Origin: an uncultured Flavobacteriales bacterium
Lineage (GTDB): Bacteria > Bacteroidota > Bacteroidia > Flavobacteriales > Crocinitomicaceae
Assembly: GCA_946480815.1 (NCBI GenBank)
Contig: CAMLLB010000014.1
Span: 1-64,000 of the forward strand
Reading direction: 5' to 3'
Length of the DNA stretch: 64,000 bases
Below, piece after piece: positions 42,171-51,482 of the stretch. The notes under the pieces were generated by a model. The model was given only the letters and a program-made list of their open reading frames with translations. It was not told where the DNA came from and searched no databases. How positions within the stretch are numbered: the first letter of the stretch is position 1; each line of letters begins with the position of its first letter. Both the position numbers and the translations under genes were made by a program.

Positions 42171-44894
42171 ATGGATAAAGTGACGTACGTCGGAAATGCA
42201 GATGTAAATGCAATAGATCATTTATATCAATCATATATTAAAGACCCTGAAAGCGTAGATCTTAGCTGGCAAAAATTCTTCGAAGGATTTGATTTTGCCC
42301 GCACGAATTTCGAAGACGGCGGGGATATTCCTGAAAATTTTCAGAAAGAATTTAAAGTAATTAACCTGATCAACGGGTACAGAACCCGCGGTCATTTATT
42401 TACGAAAACCAATCCTGTTCGTGAACGTCGTAAGTATGAACCTACTTTGGCAATTGAAAATTTCGGTTTGGACGCATCCGATCTGGACACTGTTTTTCAA
42501 GCCGGAGAACAAATCGGGATCGGTGCCGCTACTTTACGTGACATTATCCAGGATTTGGAACAATGTTACTGCCAATCCATCGGTATCGAGTACATGTACA
42601 TGCGTGAACCGGAGCGTTTGGAATGGTTCAGAAACAGCATTGAAGTTAAAAACCGCCCGAAATTTGACATCGAGCGCAAAAAACACATTTATAAAAAATT
42701 GGTTCAGACTTCCAATTTTGAAGCCTTCCTGGGTAAAAAATATGTAGGTCAGAAACGTTTCTCAGTTGAGGGTGGTGAAGCTTTGATTCCTGCTTTGGAC
42801 GCACTGGTTGAAAAAGGGTCCAGCTTGGGAGTAGAGTATTTCGTAATGGGAATGGCTCACCGTGGACGCTTGAATACCTTAACAAACATCTTCCAAAAAC
42901 GTCCTCAGGATATCTTCTCCGAATTTGAAGGAAAAGAATTTGATGCAGATGGTGTTTTCGACGGAGACGTGAAATACCACCAGGGATATACGAGTTCAAC
43001 TACAACCAAAGAAGGAAAAGAAGTTGGACTGACACTCGCACCAAACCCTTCTCACCTGGAAGCAGTTGATCCGGTTGTACAGGGAATTGCACGTGCAAAA
43101 CTGGATGCTTATTTCAAAGACGAAAACAAAGTGTGTCCGGTAATGATCCATGGTGACGCTGCTGTTGCAGGGCAAGGGATCGTTTACGAAGTAATCCAAA
43201 TGGCTTTGCTTGACGGTTACAGAGCGGGCGGAACCATTCATATTGTAGTAAATAACCAGGTTGGTTTTACAACGAATTTCCACGATGCACGTTCGTCGAC
43301 CTATTGTACGGATGTAGCAAAAACAACATTAACACCGGTATTCCATGTAAACGGAGATGATGTTGAAGCGGTAATCCAAACCATTGAAATTGCAATGGAA
43401 TACCGTCAGAAATTCCACCGCGATGTATTCATCGATTTATTGTGTTACCGTAAATACGGACACAACGAAGGGGATGAGCCGAAATTCACGCAGCCGAATT
43501 TGTATAATATTATTGCAAAACATCCGAATCCGAAAGATATTTACCTGAAACAGTTATTGGCTGAAGGTTCTCTTTCCCAGGATGCCGCTACCAGTATTGA
43601 AAATGAGTACAACGACTATTTGGAAAACGAGTTTGAAACGGCTCGCAAGAACGAAAAAGCAGTTGTATGGGATTTCTTAAGTTCTACCTGGGAAGGTTTC
43701 CGTCACAGTAAATCGGCTGATTTTGATTCCAGTCCTGAAACCGGGATCAAGAAAGAAAAATTGCTGGAGCTTGGACGAAAACTGGCTACTTTGCCTGAAG
43801 GCAAAAAGTATTTCCGTAAAATCCAAAAAATCTTCGATGACCGTTTGGCGGCAATCGAAACCAATAACCTGGATTGGGGAACGGCAGAAATGCTTGCTTA
43901 TGCAACCTTGTTGGAAGAAGGAATTCCGGTTCGTATTTCCGGACAGGATGTGGAGCGTGGAACATTCTCACACCGCCATGCTGTAGTGAAAACAGAAGAC
44001 AACGAAGAAGAGATCGAAACATTGAACATGCTTTCTGACAAGCAGGCAGCATTCACGATTTACAACTCCTTACTGTCTGAATACGCTGTACTTGGTTTTG
44101 AATACGGTTATTCATTGGCTACTCCGAAAGGATTGACCATTTGGGAAGCACAATTCGGAGATTTCTTCAATGGTGCGCAAATTATGATCGACCAGTTCAT
44201 TACTGCCGGTGAAGATAAATGGTCTACTCAAAGCGGTTTGGTAATGCTTCTTCCTCACGGATATGAAGGTCAGGGAGCAGAACATTCAAGCGGACGTATG
44301 GAGCGCTGGTTGCAGCAATGCGCTGATGACAATATCCAGGTAGTAAATACATCTACACCTGCAAACCATTTCCATTTGATTCGCAGACAGTTGGCTCGTC
44401 CGTTCCGTAAACCATTGGTTGTTTTCTCTCCGAAAATGATCCTGCGTTTACCGGCTGCTACTTCCACTTTGGAAGAAATGGCAAACGGGAACTTCCAGGA
44501 GGTTATTGACGATCCGAACGCAAAAGCAGGCCAGGTAGATACATTGGTTTTCTGTTCCGGAAAGTTCTATTACGAACTGAAAGAAAAAGCAACAGAAACG
44601 GGAGTTGACAATATGGCTTTTGTCCGTGTAGAACAACTGTATCCGTTGCCTCAAAAACAAATTGATGCGATCGTTGCAAAATACAATGCCAAAAATGTGG
44701 TGTGGGCTCAGGAAGAACCTGCAAACATGGGAGCATGGACATACATTGCAATGAACCTGAGACACATTCCGTTTGTTGGAATTACACGACCGGCATCTGC
44801 AGCTGCAGCTGAAGGTTCTAAGAAATTGCACGAACGCCGCTTGAAACAATTGTTTGCAGATGTATTTCAATACGCATCAGTAGCAGCTAAATAA
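42171..44894 (+). CDS. sucA: 2-oxoglutarate dehydrogenase E1 component
   Basis: The 907-residue thiamine-diphosphate enzyme decarboxylates 2-oxoglutarate and passes the succinyl group to the E2 lipoyl domain. The N-terminal OdhA segment is present (IDHLYQSYIKDPESVDLSWQ). The TPP/Mg region is seen in MIHGDAAVAGQGIVYE and NNQVGFTTNF. YRKYGHNEGDEPKFTQP and the transketolase-like pyrimidine domain (GQDVERGTFSHRH, AQFGDFFNGAQ) follow, with a conserved C-terminal domain (VWAQEEPANMGAW). Length is close to E. coli SucA (933). It is followed 81 bp later by sucB. The E3 gene is not in the window. Confidence 0.97.
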   Translation: MDKVTYVGNADVNAIDHLYQSYIKDPESVDLSWQKFFEGFDFARTNFEDGGDIPENFQKEFKVINLINGYRTRGHLFTKTNPVRERRKYEPTLAIENFGLDASDLDTVFQAGEQIGIGAATLRDIIQDLEQCYCQSIGIEYMYMREPERLEWFRNSIEVKNRPKFDIERKKHIYKKLVQTSNFEAFLGKKYVGQKRFSVEGGEALIPALDALVEKGSSLGVEYFVMGMAHRGRLNTLTNIFQKRPQDIFSEFEGKEFDADGVFDGDVKYHQGYTSSTTTKEGKEVGLTLAPNPSHLEAVDPVVQGIARAKLDAYFKDENKVCPVMIHGDAAVAGQGIVYEVIQMALLDGYRAGGTIHIVVNNQVGFTTNFHDARSSTYCTDVAKTTLTPVFHVNGDDVEAVIQTIEIAMEYRQKFHRDVFIDLLCYRKYGHNEGDEPKFTQPNLYNIIAKHPNPKDIYLKQLLAEGSLSQDAATSIENEYNDYLENEFETARKNEKAVVWDFLSSTWEGFRHSKSADFDSSPETGIKKEKLLELGRKLATLPEGKKYFRKIQKIFDDRLAAIETNNLDWGTAEMLAYATLLEEGIPVRISGQDVERGTFSHRHAVVKTEDNEEEIETLNMLSDKQAAFTIYNSLLSEYAVLGFEYGYSLATPKGLTIWEAQFGDFFNGAQIMIDQFITAGEDKWSTQSGLVMLLPHGYEGQGAEHSSGRMERWLQQCADDNIQVVNTSTPANHFHLIRRQLARPFRKPLVVFSPKMILRLPAATSTLEEMANGNFQEVIDDPNAKAGQVDTLVFCSGKFYYELKEKATETGVDNMAFVRVEQLYPLPQKQIDAIVAKYNAKNVVWAQEEPANMGAWTYIAMNLRHIPFVGITRPASAAAAEGSKKLHERRLKQLFADVFQYASVAAK

Positions 44895-44975
44895 GAAACC
44901 GCGCACTAACAGTTGATAAATAAGCAAACGTTAGTGCAGCTTTAAAAAAAGTAGAAAACTAAAACCAATTCAATT

Positions 44976-46247
44976 ATGTCAATCCTTGAAATGAAAGTAC
45001 CTAGTCCGGGAGAATCAATTTCTGAAGTAGAAATTGCAACCTGGCTGGTTTCGGACGGTGACTATGTAGAAAAAGACCAAGCTATCGCGGAAGTGGATTC
45101 CGACAAAGCAACATTGGAATTACCGGCAGAACAATCCGGAATTATCACATTGAAAGCTGCGGAAGGCGACGTAGTAAAAGTTGGTCAGGTTGTTTGTTTG
45201 ATCGATACTTCAGCTGAACGGCCGGCAGGATTTGCTGCACCGGTTGCTGAAGCTCCAAAAACAGAACAGGCTCCTGTTAAAGAAGCTGCTCCTGTTGCTG
45301 AAAAAACAGCTGCACCAACTCCAAATCCCGGACCGGTAAGTGATAGTTATGCCAAAGGAACTCCATCACCGGCTGCTGCGAAGATCATGGCTGAGAATGG
45401 TGTTTCCGGAGCTAAGATCAGTGGTACAGGAAAAGACGGTCGTATCACGAAACAAGATGTGGTAAGTGCGATGGCAGCAGGAATTCCTGCTGATGCTGCT
45501 CAGGGATGGGGAGGAACACGTGATCAGAATCGTGAAAAAATGTCTATGCTTCGTCGTAAGATCGCAGAACGTTTGGTGTCTGTTAAGAACGAAACAGCGA
45601 TGTTGACTACGTTCAATGAAGTAGATATGAAACCGATCATGGACCTGCGTGCAAAATACAAGGATCAGTTCGCGAAATTCCACGATGTGAACCTGGGCTT
45701 TATGTCTTTCTTTACGAAAGCTGTAACTGAAGCTTTGAACTTGTTCCCTGCGGTAAATGCACAGATTGACGGAAACGAAATGGTATTCCACAACTATGCA
45801 GATGTAGGTATCGCCGTTTCCTCACCGAAAGGATTGATGGTTCCGGTGGTTCGCAATGCAGAGCAAATGAGCCTGGCAGAGATCGAAAAAGAGATCAAGC
45901 GTTTGGCTGTTAAAGCACGCGACGGAAAAATCACACCGGAAGACATGACCGGAGGAACCTTTACCATCACCAATGGCGGAGTGTTCGGTTCGATGATGTC
46001 AACACCGATTATCAACCCGCCGCAATCAGCTATTTTGGGAATGCACAACATCATTGAGCGTCCGGTAGCAATTGACGGGAAGGTTGAAATTCGCCCGATG
46101 ATGTATTTGGCTTTATCTTATGACCACCGAATTATAGATGGGAAAGAATCTGTAGGGTTCCTGGTAAAAGTGAAAGAAATGATCGAAAACCCGGAACGGA
46201 TTATTTTCGGAGGAAAAGACCCTTACGCGGTACTTTTAGGATTGTAA
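44976..46247 (+). CDS. sucB: 2-oxoglutarate dehydrogenase E2 (dihydrolipoyl succinyltransferase)
   Basis: The 423-residue protein has one lipoyl domain (1-77, lipoylated Lys K44 in [12 protein letters not shown]), an Ala/Pro-rich linker, an E3-binding domain (about 128-165; [27 protein letters not shown]) and a catalytic domain whose active-site His is in [10 protein letters not shown] (H384). The domain count (one lipoyl) and the SGTGKDGRI form fit SucB. It forms an operon with sucA and ends at a terminator 20 bp downstream. Confidence 0.97.
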   Translation: MSILEMKVPSPGESISEVEIATWLVSDGDYVEKDQAIAEVDSDKATLELPAEQSGIITLKAAEGDVVKVGQVVCLIDTSAERPAGFAAPVAEAPKTEQAPVKEAAPVAEKTAAPTPNPGPVSDSYAKGTPSPAAAKIMAENGVSGAKISGTGKDGRITKQDVVSAMAAGIPADAAQGWGGTRDQNREKMSMLRRKIAERLVSVKNETAMLTTFNEVDMKPIMDLRAKYKDQFAKFHDVNLGFMSFFTKAVTEALNLFPAVNAQIDGNEMVFHNYADVGIAVSSPKGLMVPVVRNAEQMSLAEIEKEIKRLAVKARDGKITPEDMTGGTFTITNGGVFGSMMSTPIINPPQSAILGMHNIIERPVAIDGKVEIRPMMYLALSYDHRIIDGKESVGFLVKVKEMIENPERIIFGGKDPYAVLLGL

Positions 46248-46267
46248 ATCGATCCCGGATTATATTG

Positions 46268-46302
46268 ACCCTGGTCCCGTATGTGCGGGATCAGGGTTTT
46301 TT
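46268..46302 (+). terminator. rho-independent terminator of sucAB
   Basis: ACCCTGGTCCCG, a loop TATGTG and CGGGATCAGGGT are followed by six T residues. It begins 20 bp after the sucB stop. Confidence 0.85.
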
Positions 46303-46421
46303 AATTTTAAGCTGCTTGGCAGTGCTTTCATCCTTTTTAAACCCAACGGTTAGGAAGAAGCATACGTTTCTACTCATAGCTAAATACATTTCCTTATTTT
46401 TGTTGTCAGATTCAGTTAAAT

Positions 46422-47417
46422 ATGCGCATTCTATTTTTTATTGGTTTTCTTGTAGTGTTGAGTTCATGTGGTGGAAACGCTGCAAAAAAACCGCAAAAAG
46501 AACTTTCCATAGATCAGTTATTCAAAAAATATCCGGACAGTGTTCCTATTCTTATCAAGCACGGTAATTTAATGCTGGAACGCTATGACTATGATAAAGC
46601 ACTTCAGGACGGTGCAAAGGCATACCGGATGCAGCAATGGAATATCGAAGCACGTTTCTTATATGCAAATGCGCTCAACAACAGGGCTAATCGAACACCA
46701 AGTGATGTAATGGCGGCCCAAAACCATTTCAAGTTTGTTGTGAAGAAAGATCCGAAAAACCTGGCAGCGTTGGTTGCTTTGGCTACCACGTATGCACAGC
46801 AGGGAGATAATGAAAAGGCCTTTTACTATACCAATGAAGCACTGAGGATCAATAAAAAATACCGGGATGCTTATATTTTGAAAGGAAGTATCTACCTAAG
46901 CCTGGACAACCGTGAGTTGGCAAAATCATCCTACCAGACAGCAATTGACCAGGACCCGGATTTCTTCGCTGCTTATATCAAACTGGGATTAATTTACCAG
47001 GAAGAACGAAATCCGTTGTGTATCCAGTACTTTATTACTGCAACTCAAATCCGGCCAAATAATATTGAAGCATACTATAACCTGGCATACGCTTACCAGG
47101 ATTTTGACAAAATACCTGAGGCGCAACAGACTTACCGTGAAATGTTGAAAAAAGACCCTACTTTCACCCCTCCTCTGTTCCAGTTAGGCTGGATCAAACA
47201 GTTCAAGCAAAACGAGGTAGACAGTGCCATTTATTTCTATAACGAGACACTTCAAAAAGAACCTCGTTATGTAGAAGCATGGCATAACCTGGGGCTGATC
47301 TATGAAACAAAGGGGGAAAAGTACCAGGCGATCCAATACTACAGAAAAGCTCTTAAATACAATCCTGAGTTTACCCTTTCAGGAGATGCCATCAAGCGTT
47401 TATCCAAAACCAAATGA
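46422..47417 (+). CDS. tetratricopeptide-repeat lipoprotein
   Basis: The 331-residue protein has a lipoprotein signal (MRILFFIGFLVVLSSC, lipobox LSSC). Eight or so TPR units run through the mature part (for example YDKALQDGAKAYRMQQWNIE, PKNLAALVALATTYAQQGDN, YVEAWHNLGLIYETKGEKYQ). TPR lipoproteins scaffold envelope complexes, but no specific partner can be named. TATTTTTG at 46395-46402 is a possible -7 promoter box. The stop overlaps the next start by 4 bp. Confidence 0.88.
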   Translation: MRILFFIGFLVVLSSCGGNAAKKPQKELSIDQLFKKYPDSVPILIKHGNLMLERYDYDKALQDGAKAYRMQQWNIEARFLYANALNNRANRTPSDVMAAQNHFKFVVKKDPKNLAALVALATTYAQQGDNEKAFYYTNEALRINKKYRDAYILKGSIYLSLDNRELAKSSYQTAIDQDPDFFAAYIKLGLIYQEERNPLCIQYFITATQIRPNNIEAYYNLAYAYQDFDKIPEAQQTYREMLKKDPTFTPPLFQLGWIKQFKQNEVDSAIYFYNETLQKEPRYVEAWHNLGLIYETKGEKYQAIQYYRKALKYNPEFTLSGDAIKRLSKTK

Positions 47418-48022
47418 CGCCAAAAAGGGCTCTTCTTTTTCAAACACTGATTGAAGGACTGATACCGGTCCTGGGATATTTTTATTGGAACTGGGATGCA
47501 AGCTTTATTCTCCTGTTCTTTTTAATCGACTGGAGCCTGTTCTGGACCCTAAGTTTGCTAAAAGCCAGAAAACGCATCCAATTTAGCGGGAATACTTCCG
47601 AAAAGCAATTGGCCACAAAACATCTGGGGATCGCATTTTTGTGCATTTTAAGCACTTCTCTGGCTGCTTTCCATATACTCCCTAATATTCATTCCAATTT
47701 CGAATGGACCGAACGTATATGGGCATTTTTGAGTTACAGTGATATGGGAATTCAGCAGGGTTTTATTTTGATTCCTTTGATGGTTTTAAGTGGTTATCTG
47801 ACTTACAAGCAACAATTCCTCTTACCGCAACTTTACAGAAAGTATCCTGTAACCTACTTCACACGTGAAGGCGTCAAACAAGGATTGATCCTTTCTGTAA
47901 TTTATGGAATCGTTTTGTCGGTTTCCTGTTTCTTCCGGTTTCCGGATGAAGTACTCCTATTTGGAACGGTCACCGGAGTAATTGCCTATCGTTTAATCAC
48001 AAGAAACAACCTGGTTTCCTAA
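47414..48022 (+). CDS. multi-pass membrane protein of unknown function
   Basis: The 202-residue protein has about five to six membrane helices (roughly 12-32, 35-50, 70-92, 115-130, 155-175 and 178-195). It is translationally coupled to the TPR lipoprotein by a 4-bp ATGA overlap, so the two probably act in one envelope process. No family is recognised with confidence. Confidence 0.75.
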   Translation: MTPKRALLFQTLIEGLIPVLGYFYWNWDASFILLFFLIDWSLFWTLSLLKARKRIQFSGNTSEKQLATKHLGIAFLCILSTSLAAFHILPNIHSNFEWTERIWAFLSYSDMGIQQGFILIPLMVLSGYLTYKQQFLLPQLYRKYPVTYFTREGVKQGLILSVIYGIVLSVSCFFRFPDEVLLFGTVTGVIAYRLITRNNLVS

Positions 48023-48028
48023 GAAATA

Positions 48029-48047
48029 GAATTCGCAATTCGCAATT
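48029..48047 (+). repeat. AATTCGCAATT-type iterated repeat
   Basis: GAATTCGCAATTCGCAATT lies in the 27 bp between two convergent genes. It is related to the iterated sequences at 40514 and 57515. Confidence 0.45.
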
Positions 48048-48049
48048 AA

Positions 48050-49387
48050 CTATACCACTTTCTCCAATTCCTGGAAAACAACTCCCAAATCCTCCAGTTC
48101 ATCTAAAATCGGGTTATAAATCTCCGGTTTTATAGGAAGCAGCACTCCTCTTTCGGAAATCTGGTCCTGCAAGATCAGCTTGGCACAGATCCCCACAGGA
48201 TAACCAACCGTTTTAGACATAGCCGTATGGACCGGATCATCTCCCAGGTTTACCATGGAAGATTCAATGAATCGTTTTTCGCCGTTCAACAGATAAGTGA
48301 ATTGATGGACCATCACCAACATATCCTTATCATTTGGCTCCAACACCCATTTTTCAACCAAAATCTTTTCCAGTACCTGTGCCGGTGTTGCATCTTTCAA
48401 TCCGATTTTCACCGAATCGTCAAACAGGCCCAGCCATTCAAACCGGGAAATATCATTAACACCTGATTTGTTGCAGAAATTCCGGAACTTTTCCTCTACA
48501 CTCAGCTGCTCTTCAAATGGTAAAAAGGCATTCAAAAAAGTGCGCGGTGTCAGGTTTTCCGAATCCTGAAGTACAAAACTGTCATCCGTTAAGCCCAATT
48601 GCACAAAGATATTCCAGGCACCGCAGAACCCGCTCTTTCGAAGCGTTCCCCTGTAAATGGTCGGAATCTTATCTAAGCCGTAAATATGCCGGTAAGACAA
48701 GGAATCACGGTTCGCATATCCTTCAAACTCACCGTATCCGTCAACGGAAACAGTATCCAGCCGATTAAAAACCTGTGTATAGGGAATGTACTTGTATTGA
48801 TGTCTGTCGATGTAACGTGCAGTTCCTCCCTGTGCAGCCAGGACCACGTTTCTGGGATTCCAGGTAAATTTATAATTCCACGGATTGGTATCACTTTCCG
48901 GCGCCATCAAGCCACCACAATACGATTTAAAACCGGTAATTTCACCACCCTGATCTTTGATTGAATCAATGATCCGCATCGCACTCATGTGATCGATTCC
49001 CGGATCAACTCCTATTTCATTCATGAAAATCAATCCTGCTTTTTTAACCTGATCATTCAGCTCGTTCATTTCCGGAGAAACATACGATGGCGTTATCAGG
49101 TTTTTCCCCAATTCCAAACAATCTTTGGCAATATCCAGGTGAAAACGTGCCGGTAACATGGAAATAATGAGATCAGCCTGTTTCAGCTCGTCCCGGCGCT
49201 CATCCCGGTCCAGTGCATTAAACGAAAGGGCAACACCGCTTGGGTGACCTGCCAGCTTAGCTTTTACCAAATCCAACGACTGATCAACCACACGCAGCTG
49301 CCAGTTGTTTTCTTTAGCTTGTTCCAGTAAATACTTAATCAATGTTGAAGCAGAGAGACCGGCACCTAAAAGCAATATTCGTTTCAT
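48050..49387 (-). CDS. saccharopine dehydrogenase-like protein
   Basis: The ATG at 49387 (MKRILLLGAGLSASTLIKYL) opens the Rossmann fold and is preferred over an upstream TTG at 49432. The 445-residue product has GAGLSA for NAD(P) binding, VVDQSLDLVKAKL, LIISMLPARFHLDIAK, NEIGVDPGIDHMSAMRIID (the conserved saccharopine dehydrogenase segment) and a C-terminal substrate domain with KSGFCGAWN. It resembles the yeast Lys9 or the C-terminal part of mammalian AASS. With the ALDH7-type enzyme at 30447 it points to lysine catabolism via saccharopine; direction and partner (lysine-ketoglutarate reductase) are not shown here. Confidence 0.9.
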   Translation of the reverse strand: MKRILLLGAGLSASTLIKYLLEQAKENNWQLRVVDQSLDLVKAKLAGHPSGVALSFNALDRDERRDELKQADLIISMLPARFHLDIAKDCLELGKNLITPSYVSPEMNELNDQVKKAGLIFMNEIGVDPGIDHMSAMRIIDSIKDQGGEITGFKSYCGGLMAPESDTNPWNYKFTWNPRNVVLAAQGGTARYIDRHQYKYIPYTQVFNRLDTVSVDGYGEFEGYANRDSLSYRHIYGLDKIPTIYRGTLRKSGFCGAWNIFVQLGLTDDSFVLQDSENLTPRTFLNAFLPFEEQLSVEEKFRNFCNKSGVNDISRFEWLGLFDDSVKIGLKDATPAQVLEKILVEKWVLEPNDKDMLVMVHQFTYLLNGEKRFIESSMVNLGDDPVHTAMSKTVGYPVGICAKLILQDQISERGVLLPIKPEIYNPILDELEDLGVVFQELEKVV

Positions 49388-49483
49388 AATCATTAAATGT
49401 GACACGAAATTAACGGAATTCAATGAATTCAAATAGAGAATTAACCTTATTTAAACTGAAAAATGGAAATAAAGGGTGGAAAA

Positions 49484-49509
49484 TAAAAAAGCCTCTTAAA
49501 AAAAGAGGC
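49484..49509 (-). terminator. rho-independent terminator
   Basis: On the minus strand GCCTCTT, a loop of about five bases, and AAGAGGC precede a U-rich run (positions 49484-49490 read as T on that strand). It lies about 27 bp beyond the stop of the small secreted protein gene at 49536. Confidence 0.75.
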
Positions 49510-49535
49510 TTCCTGTTCAATATTTCAAGAAATGA

Positions 49536-49865
49536 TTATTTTGTCAATTCAGAAAGCTTGAATGACTTACCATGCATGGAGCTGGTTACTTTAAACCATG
49601 TTGCTCCGCAGTTGCTTCCATCCAAATGCTTGATCTCTGTTCCTTCACTATAGCTAAATCCTTTAGATGCACCTGCACTGATGTAGTTATGACCTCCATT
49701 CACACAGTACTTATACTCTGAAGATGAGTCATTGATAACTTTAAATTCAATATTGCCCAATACTTTCTCAGAAGACACTGTCTTCGTTGAAGTAAACGAC
49801 TGAATTCCCAATGCTCCAACAAATGCCAATGTTGCAAACGCAGAAATTTTGATTAGTTTTTTCAT
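49536..49865 (-). CDS. small secreted protein of unknown function
   Basis: The 109-residue protein has a signal peptide (MKKLIKISAFATLAFVGALG). A beta-rich mature part (IEFKVINDSSSEYKYCVNGG, SYSEGTEIKHLDGSNCGATW) has two Cys that could pair. It ends in a terminator. It is a compact single gene of the kind often abundant in Bacteroidota secretomes. No family is recognised. Confidence 0.75.
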   Translation of the reverse strand: MKKLIKISAFATLAFVGALGIQSFTSTKTVSSEKVLGNIEFKVINDSSSEYKYCVNGGHNYISAGASKGFSYSEGTEIKHLDGSNCGATWFKVTSSMHGKSFKLSELTK

Positions 49866-49922
49866 AGTAAAAAATTTTTGGTGTATAAATATATGAAAAC
49901 TGAAATTAAAACTCTAATAAAT

Positions 49923-50993
49923 TTATTTGGTTGCGTCAACCGCAAACATTAACACTAATTTCCCTGATGAGTCGTAAATATTAAATACCTGTTCAGCAAA
50001 ATCAACCGTTAATCCTTTGCTTCCCAAAATTTCCATAAAACGGCGTTCGGTAGTTGCAACCAACTCGTCGGTACACATCATTTTTGTAGAAATAATATCG
50101 GAGAAAACCACCGTATTTCGTGTTGTGGACATATTCCCGGAAATGCGGTTACAGCCATTGCTCCCTGTAAATGAATTATTTGACATATCCATCTTTAAAG
50201 CCGCGTTGGTTTTTTTAATAGAAACACCATCCATTTGGATCAATTTCAAATTCTGCTGATTAAAGTAATTCCAGGGAGTTTTTTCAGGCCTTCCGCCGCT
50301 GGTTGCTGACGGATCTTGTGGAAATGGCTTCGTTCCTGTTTCAAAAACGAAAACCTCTTTTTTCTTCGATTTCCAGATCATTACATTCCCTTGATGAGAA
50401 ATCTTGAATGACTTATCAGAAATTGATTTCAAAAACTCATCTTCAATATTGCTTTGGATATCCGGGCAAGCCATTTTGGTTGATGCAGCGGATTTTACGC
50501 AAATCTTCGTTTGCTTCTTGTTCATTTTGATCCCGGCAGTAAAGTTGTTACATCCGCTTTTACCCGAAATATGCTGAAATGTACTGTCGAAACTAAGAGA
50601 AACATCCGCATCCGATACTTCCTTTCCGTTCATACGAATGACTTTATAAATCACTCCTTCGCTTCCGCTGACCATTGGAGTAATGGAAATAATCTTGTCC
50701 AATTTGTACAGATATTTGGACAAATCCTGTGGAACCGGTTCAGGTCGTTCTGTTTCGATTACATCAATGACATACCGATTGCCCGGAACATAGTCAAAAC
50801 CCTTGATCCGCTCATAAAACAATTCCCAGGTTTTAGATCCTTCTTTTTTGACCTGGAAACACTCTTGAGCCATCATTCGACGGCATGGAACGCATTCTTC
50901 CTTTACTGTCATCCGGATCACCTTTTGCCCAAACACAACTGTTTGTGTAAGCAACAATATCATTAATAAACCAATGCTTTTCATACGATTCAT
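49923..50993 (-). CDS. secreted protein with two META (HslJ-like) domains
   Basis: The 356-residue protein has a signal peptide (MKSIGLLMILLLTQTVVFG, then Gln); an ATG three codons later is equally possible as start. An N-terminal segment has a CVPCRRMMAQEC motif. Two META domains follow, near 125-220 (GKSGCNNFTAGIKM, STKMACPD) and 240-352 (GSNGCNRISGNMS, ISTKMMCTDE). META domains are small beta folds found in HslJ and other envelope stress proteins. It is divergent from the small secreted protein at 51140, 146 bp away. Confidence 0.87.
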   Translation of the reverse strand: MNRMKSIGLLMILLLTQTVVFGQKVIRMTVKEECVPCRRMMAQECFQVKKEGSKTWELFYERIKGFDYVPGNRYVIDVIETERPEPVPQDLSKYLYKLDKIISITPMVSGSEGVIYKVIRMNGKEVSDADVSLSFDSTFQHISGKSGCNNFTAGIKMNKKQTKICVKSAASTKMACPDIQSNIEDEFLKSISDKSFKISHQGNVMIWKSKKKEVFVFETGTKPFPQDPSATSGGRPEKTPWNYFNQQNLKLIQMDGVSIKKTNAALKMDMSNNSFTGSNGCNRISGNMSTTRNTVVFSDIISTKMMCTDELVATTERRFMEILGSKGLTVDFAEQVFNIYDSSGKLVLMFAVDATK

Positions 50994-51139
50994 TTTGTCC
51001 TCAATTTACAAATTTGCTGCCAAACTTTTCGACATCCATGCGAATATAAAAAAAGCTCCCCGAAGGAAGCTTCGTTCTGAAAGTTTTATACTTCCGATGT
51101 GAATCCGATTTCCTATATTGCATTATTAATGAAACGATT

Positions 51140-51478
51140 ATGAAAGCACTATACTTAATTTTTATCGGAACGCTGTTGAGTTTCAGTTCCAATGCACAAA
51201 ATTTCGTAAATGAACCGAAAGGAAGTTATGGAGGTGACGGAAAAAATGCACCCAATCTCCAATTGAACGAAAATCACACGTTTATTTATACGGACCTTAC
51301 CAACCCATCCAAACCGATTCTTGCGGAAGGCACCTGGTCATTGGAAAACAATGAATTGATCTTACAATCGGATTCCAAAGCACGCCTGAATAAAAAATAC
51401 ACCGTGATTCGTGACGGATTATGCGTTAAGACCCGAAAGAATTTTGCTTTCTATACGCTATGTAATTGCAAATTCTAG
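51140..51478 (+). CDS. small secreted lipocalin-like protein
   Basis: The 112-residue protein has a signal peptide (MKALYLIFIGTLLSFSSNA, then Gln). A short beta domain follows (GSYGGDGKNAPNLQLNENHT, ILAEGTWSLENNELIL), a pattern seen in small lipocalin-like or copper-resistance-like proteins. The C-terminus contains CNC. It converges with the long T9SS protein gene, with 4 bp between stop codons. The function is unknown. Confidence 0.72.
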   Translation: MKALYLIFIGTLLSFSSNAQNFVNEPKGSYGGDGKNAPNLQLNENHTFIYTDLTNPSKPILAEGTWSLENNELILQSDSKARLNKKYTVIRDGLCVKTRKNFAFYTLCNCKF

Positions 51479-51482
51479 GTGT

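Noticed and set aside
44448..44870. 140-codon open frame antisense to sucA
   Set aside because: It lies wholly within a conserved gene, is rich in Cys and Phe, and has no plausible start context.
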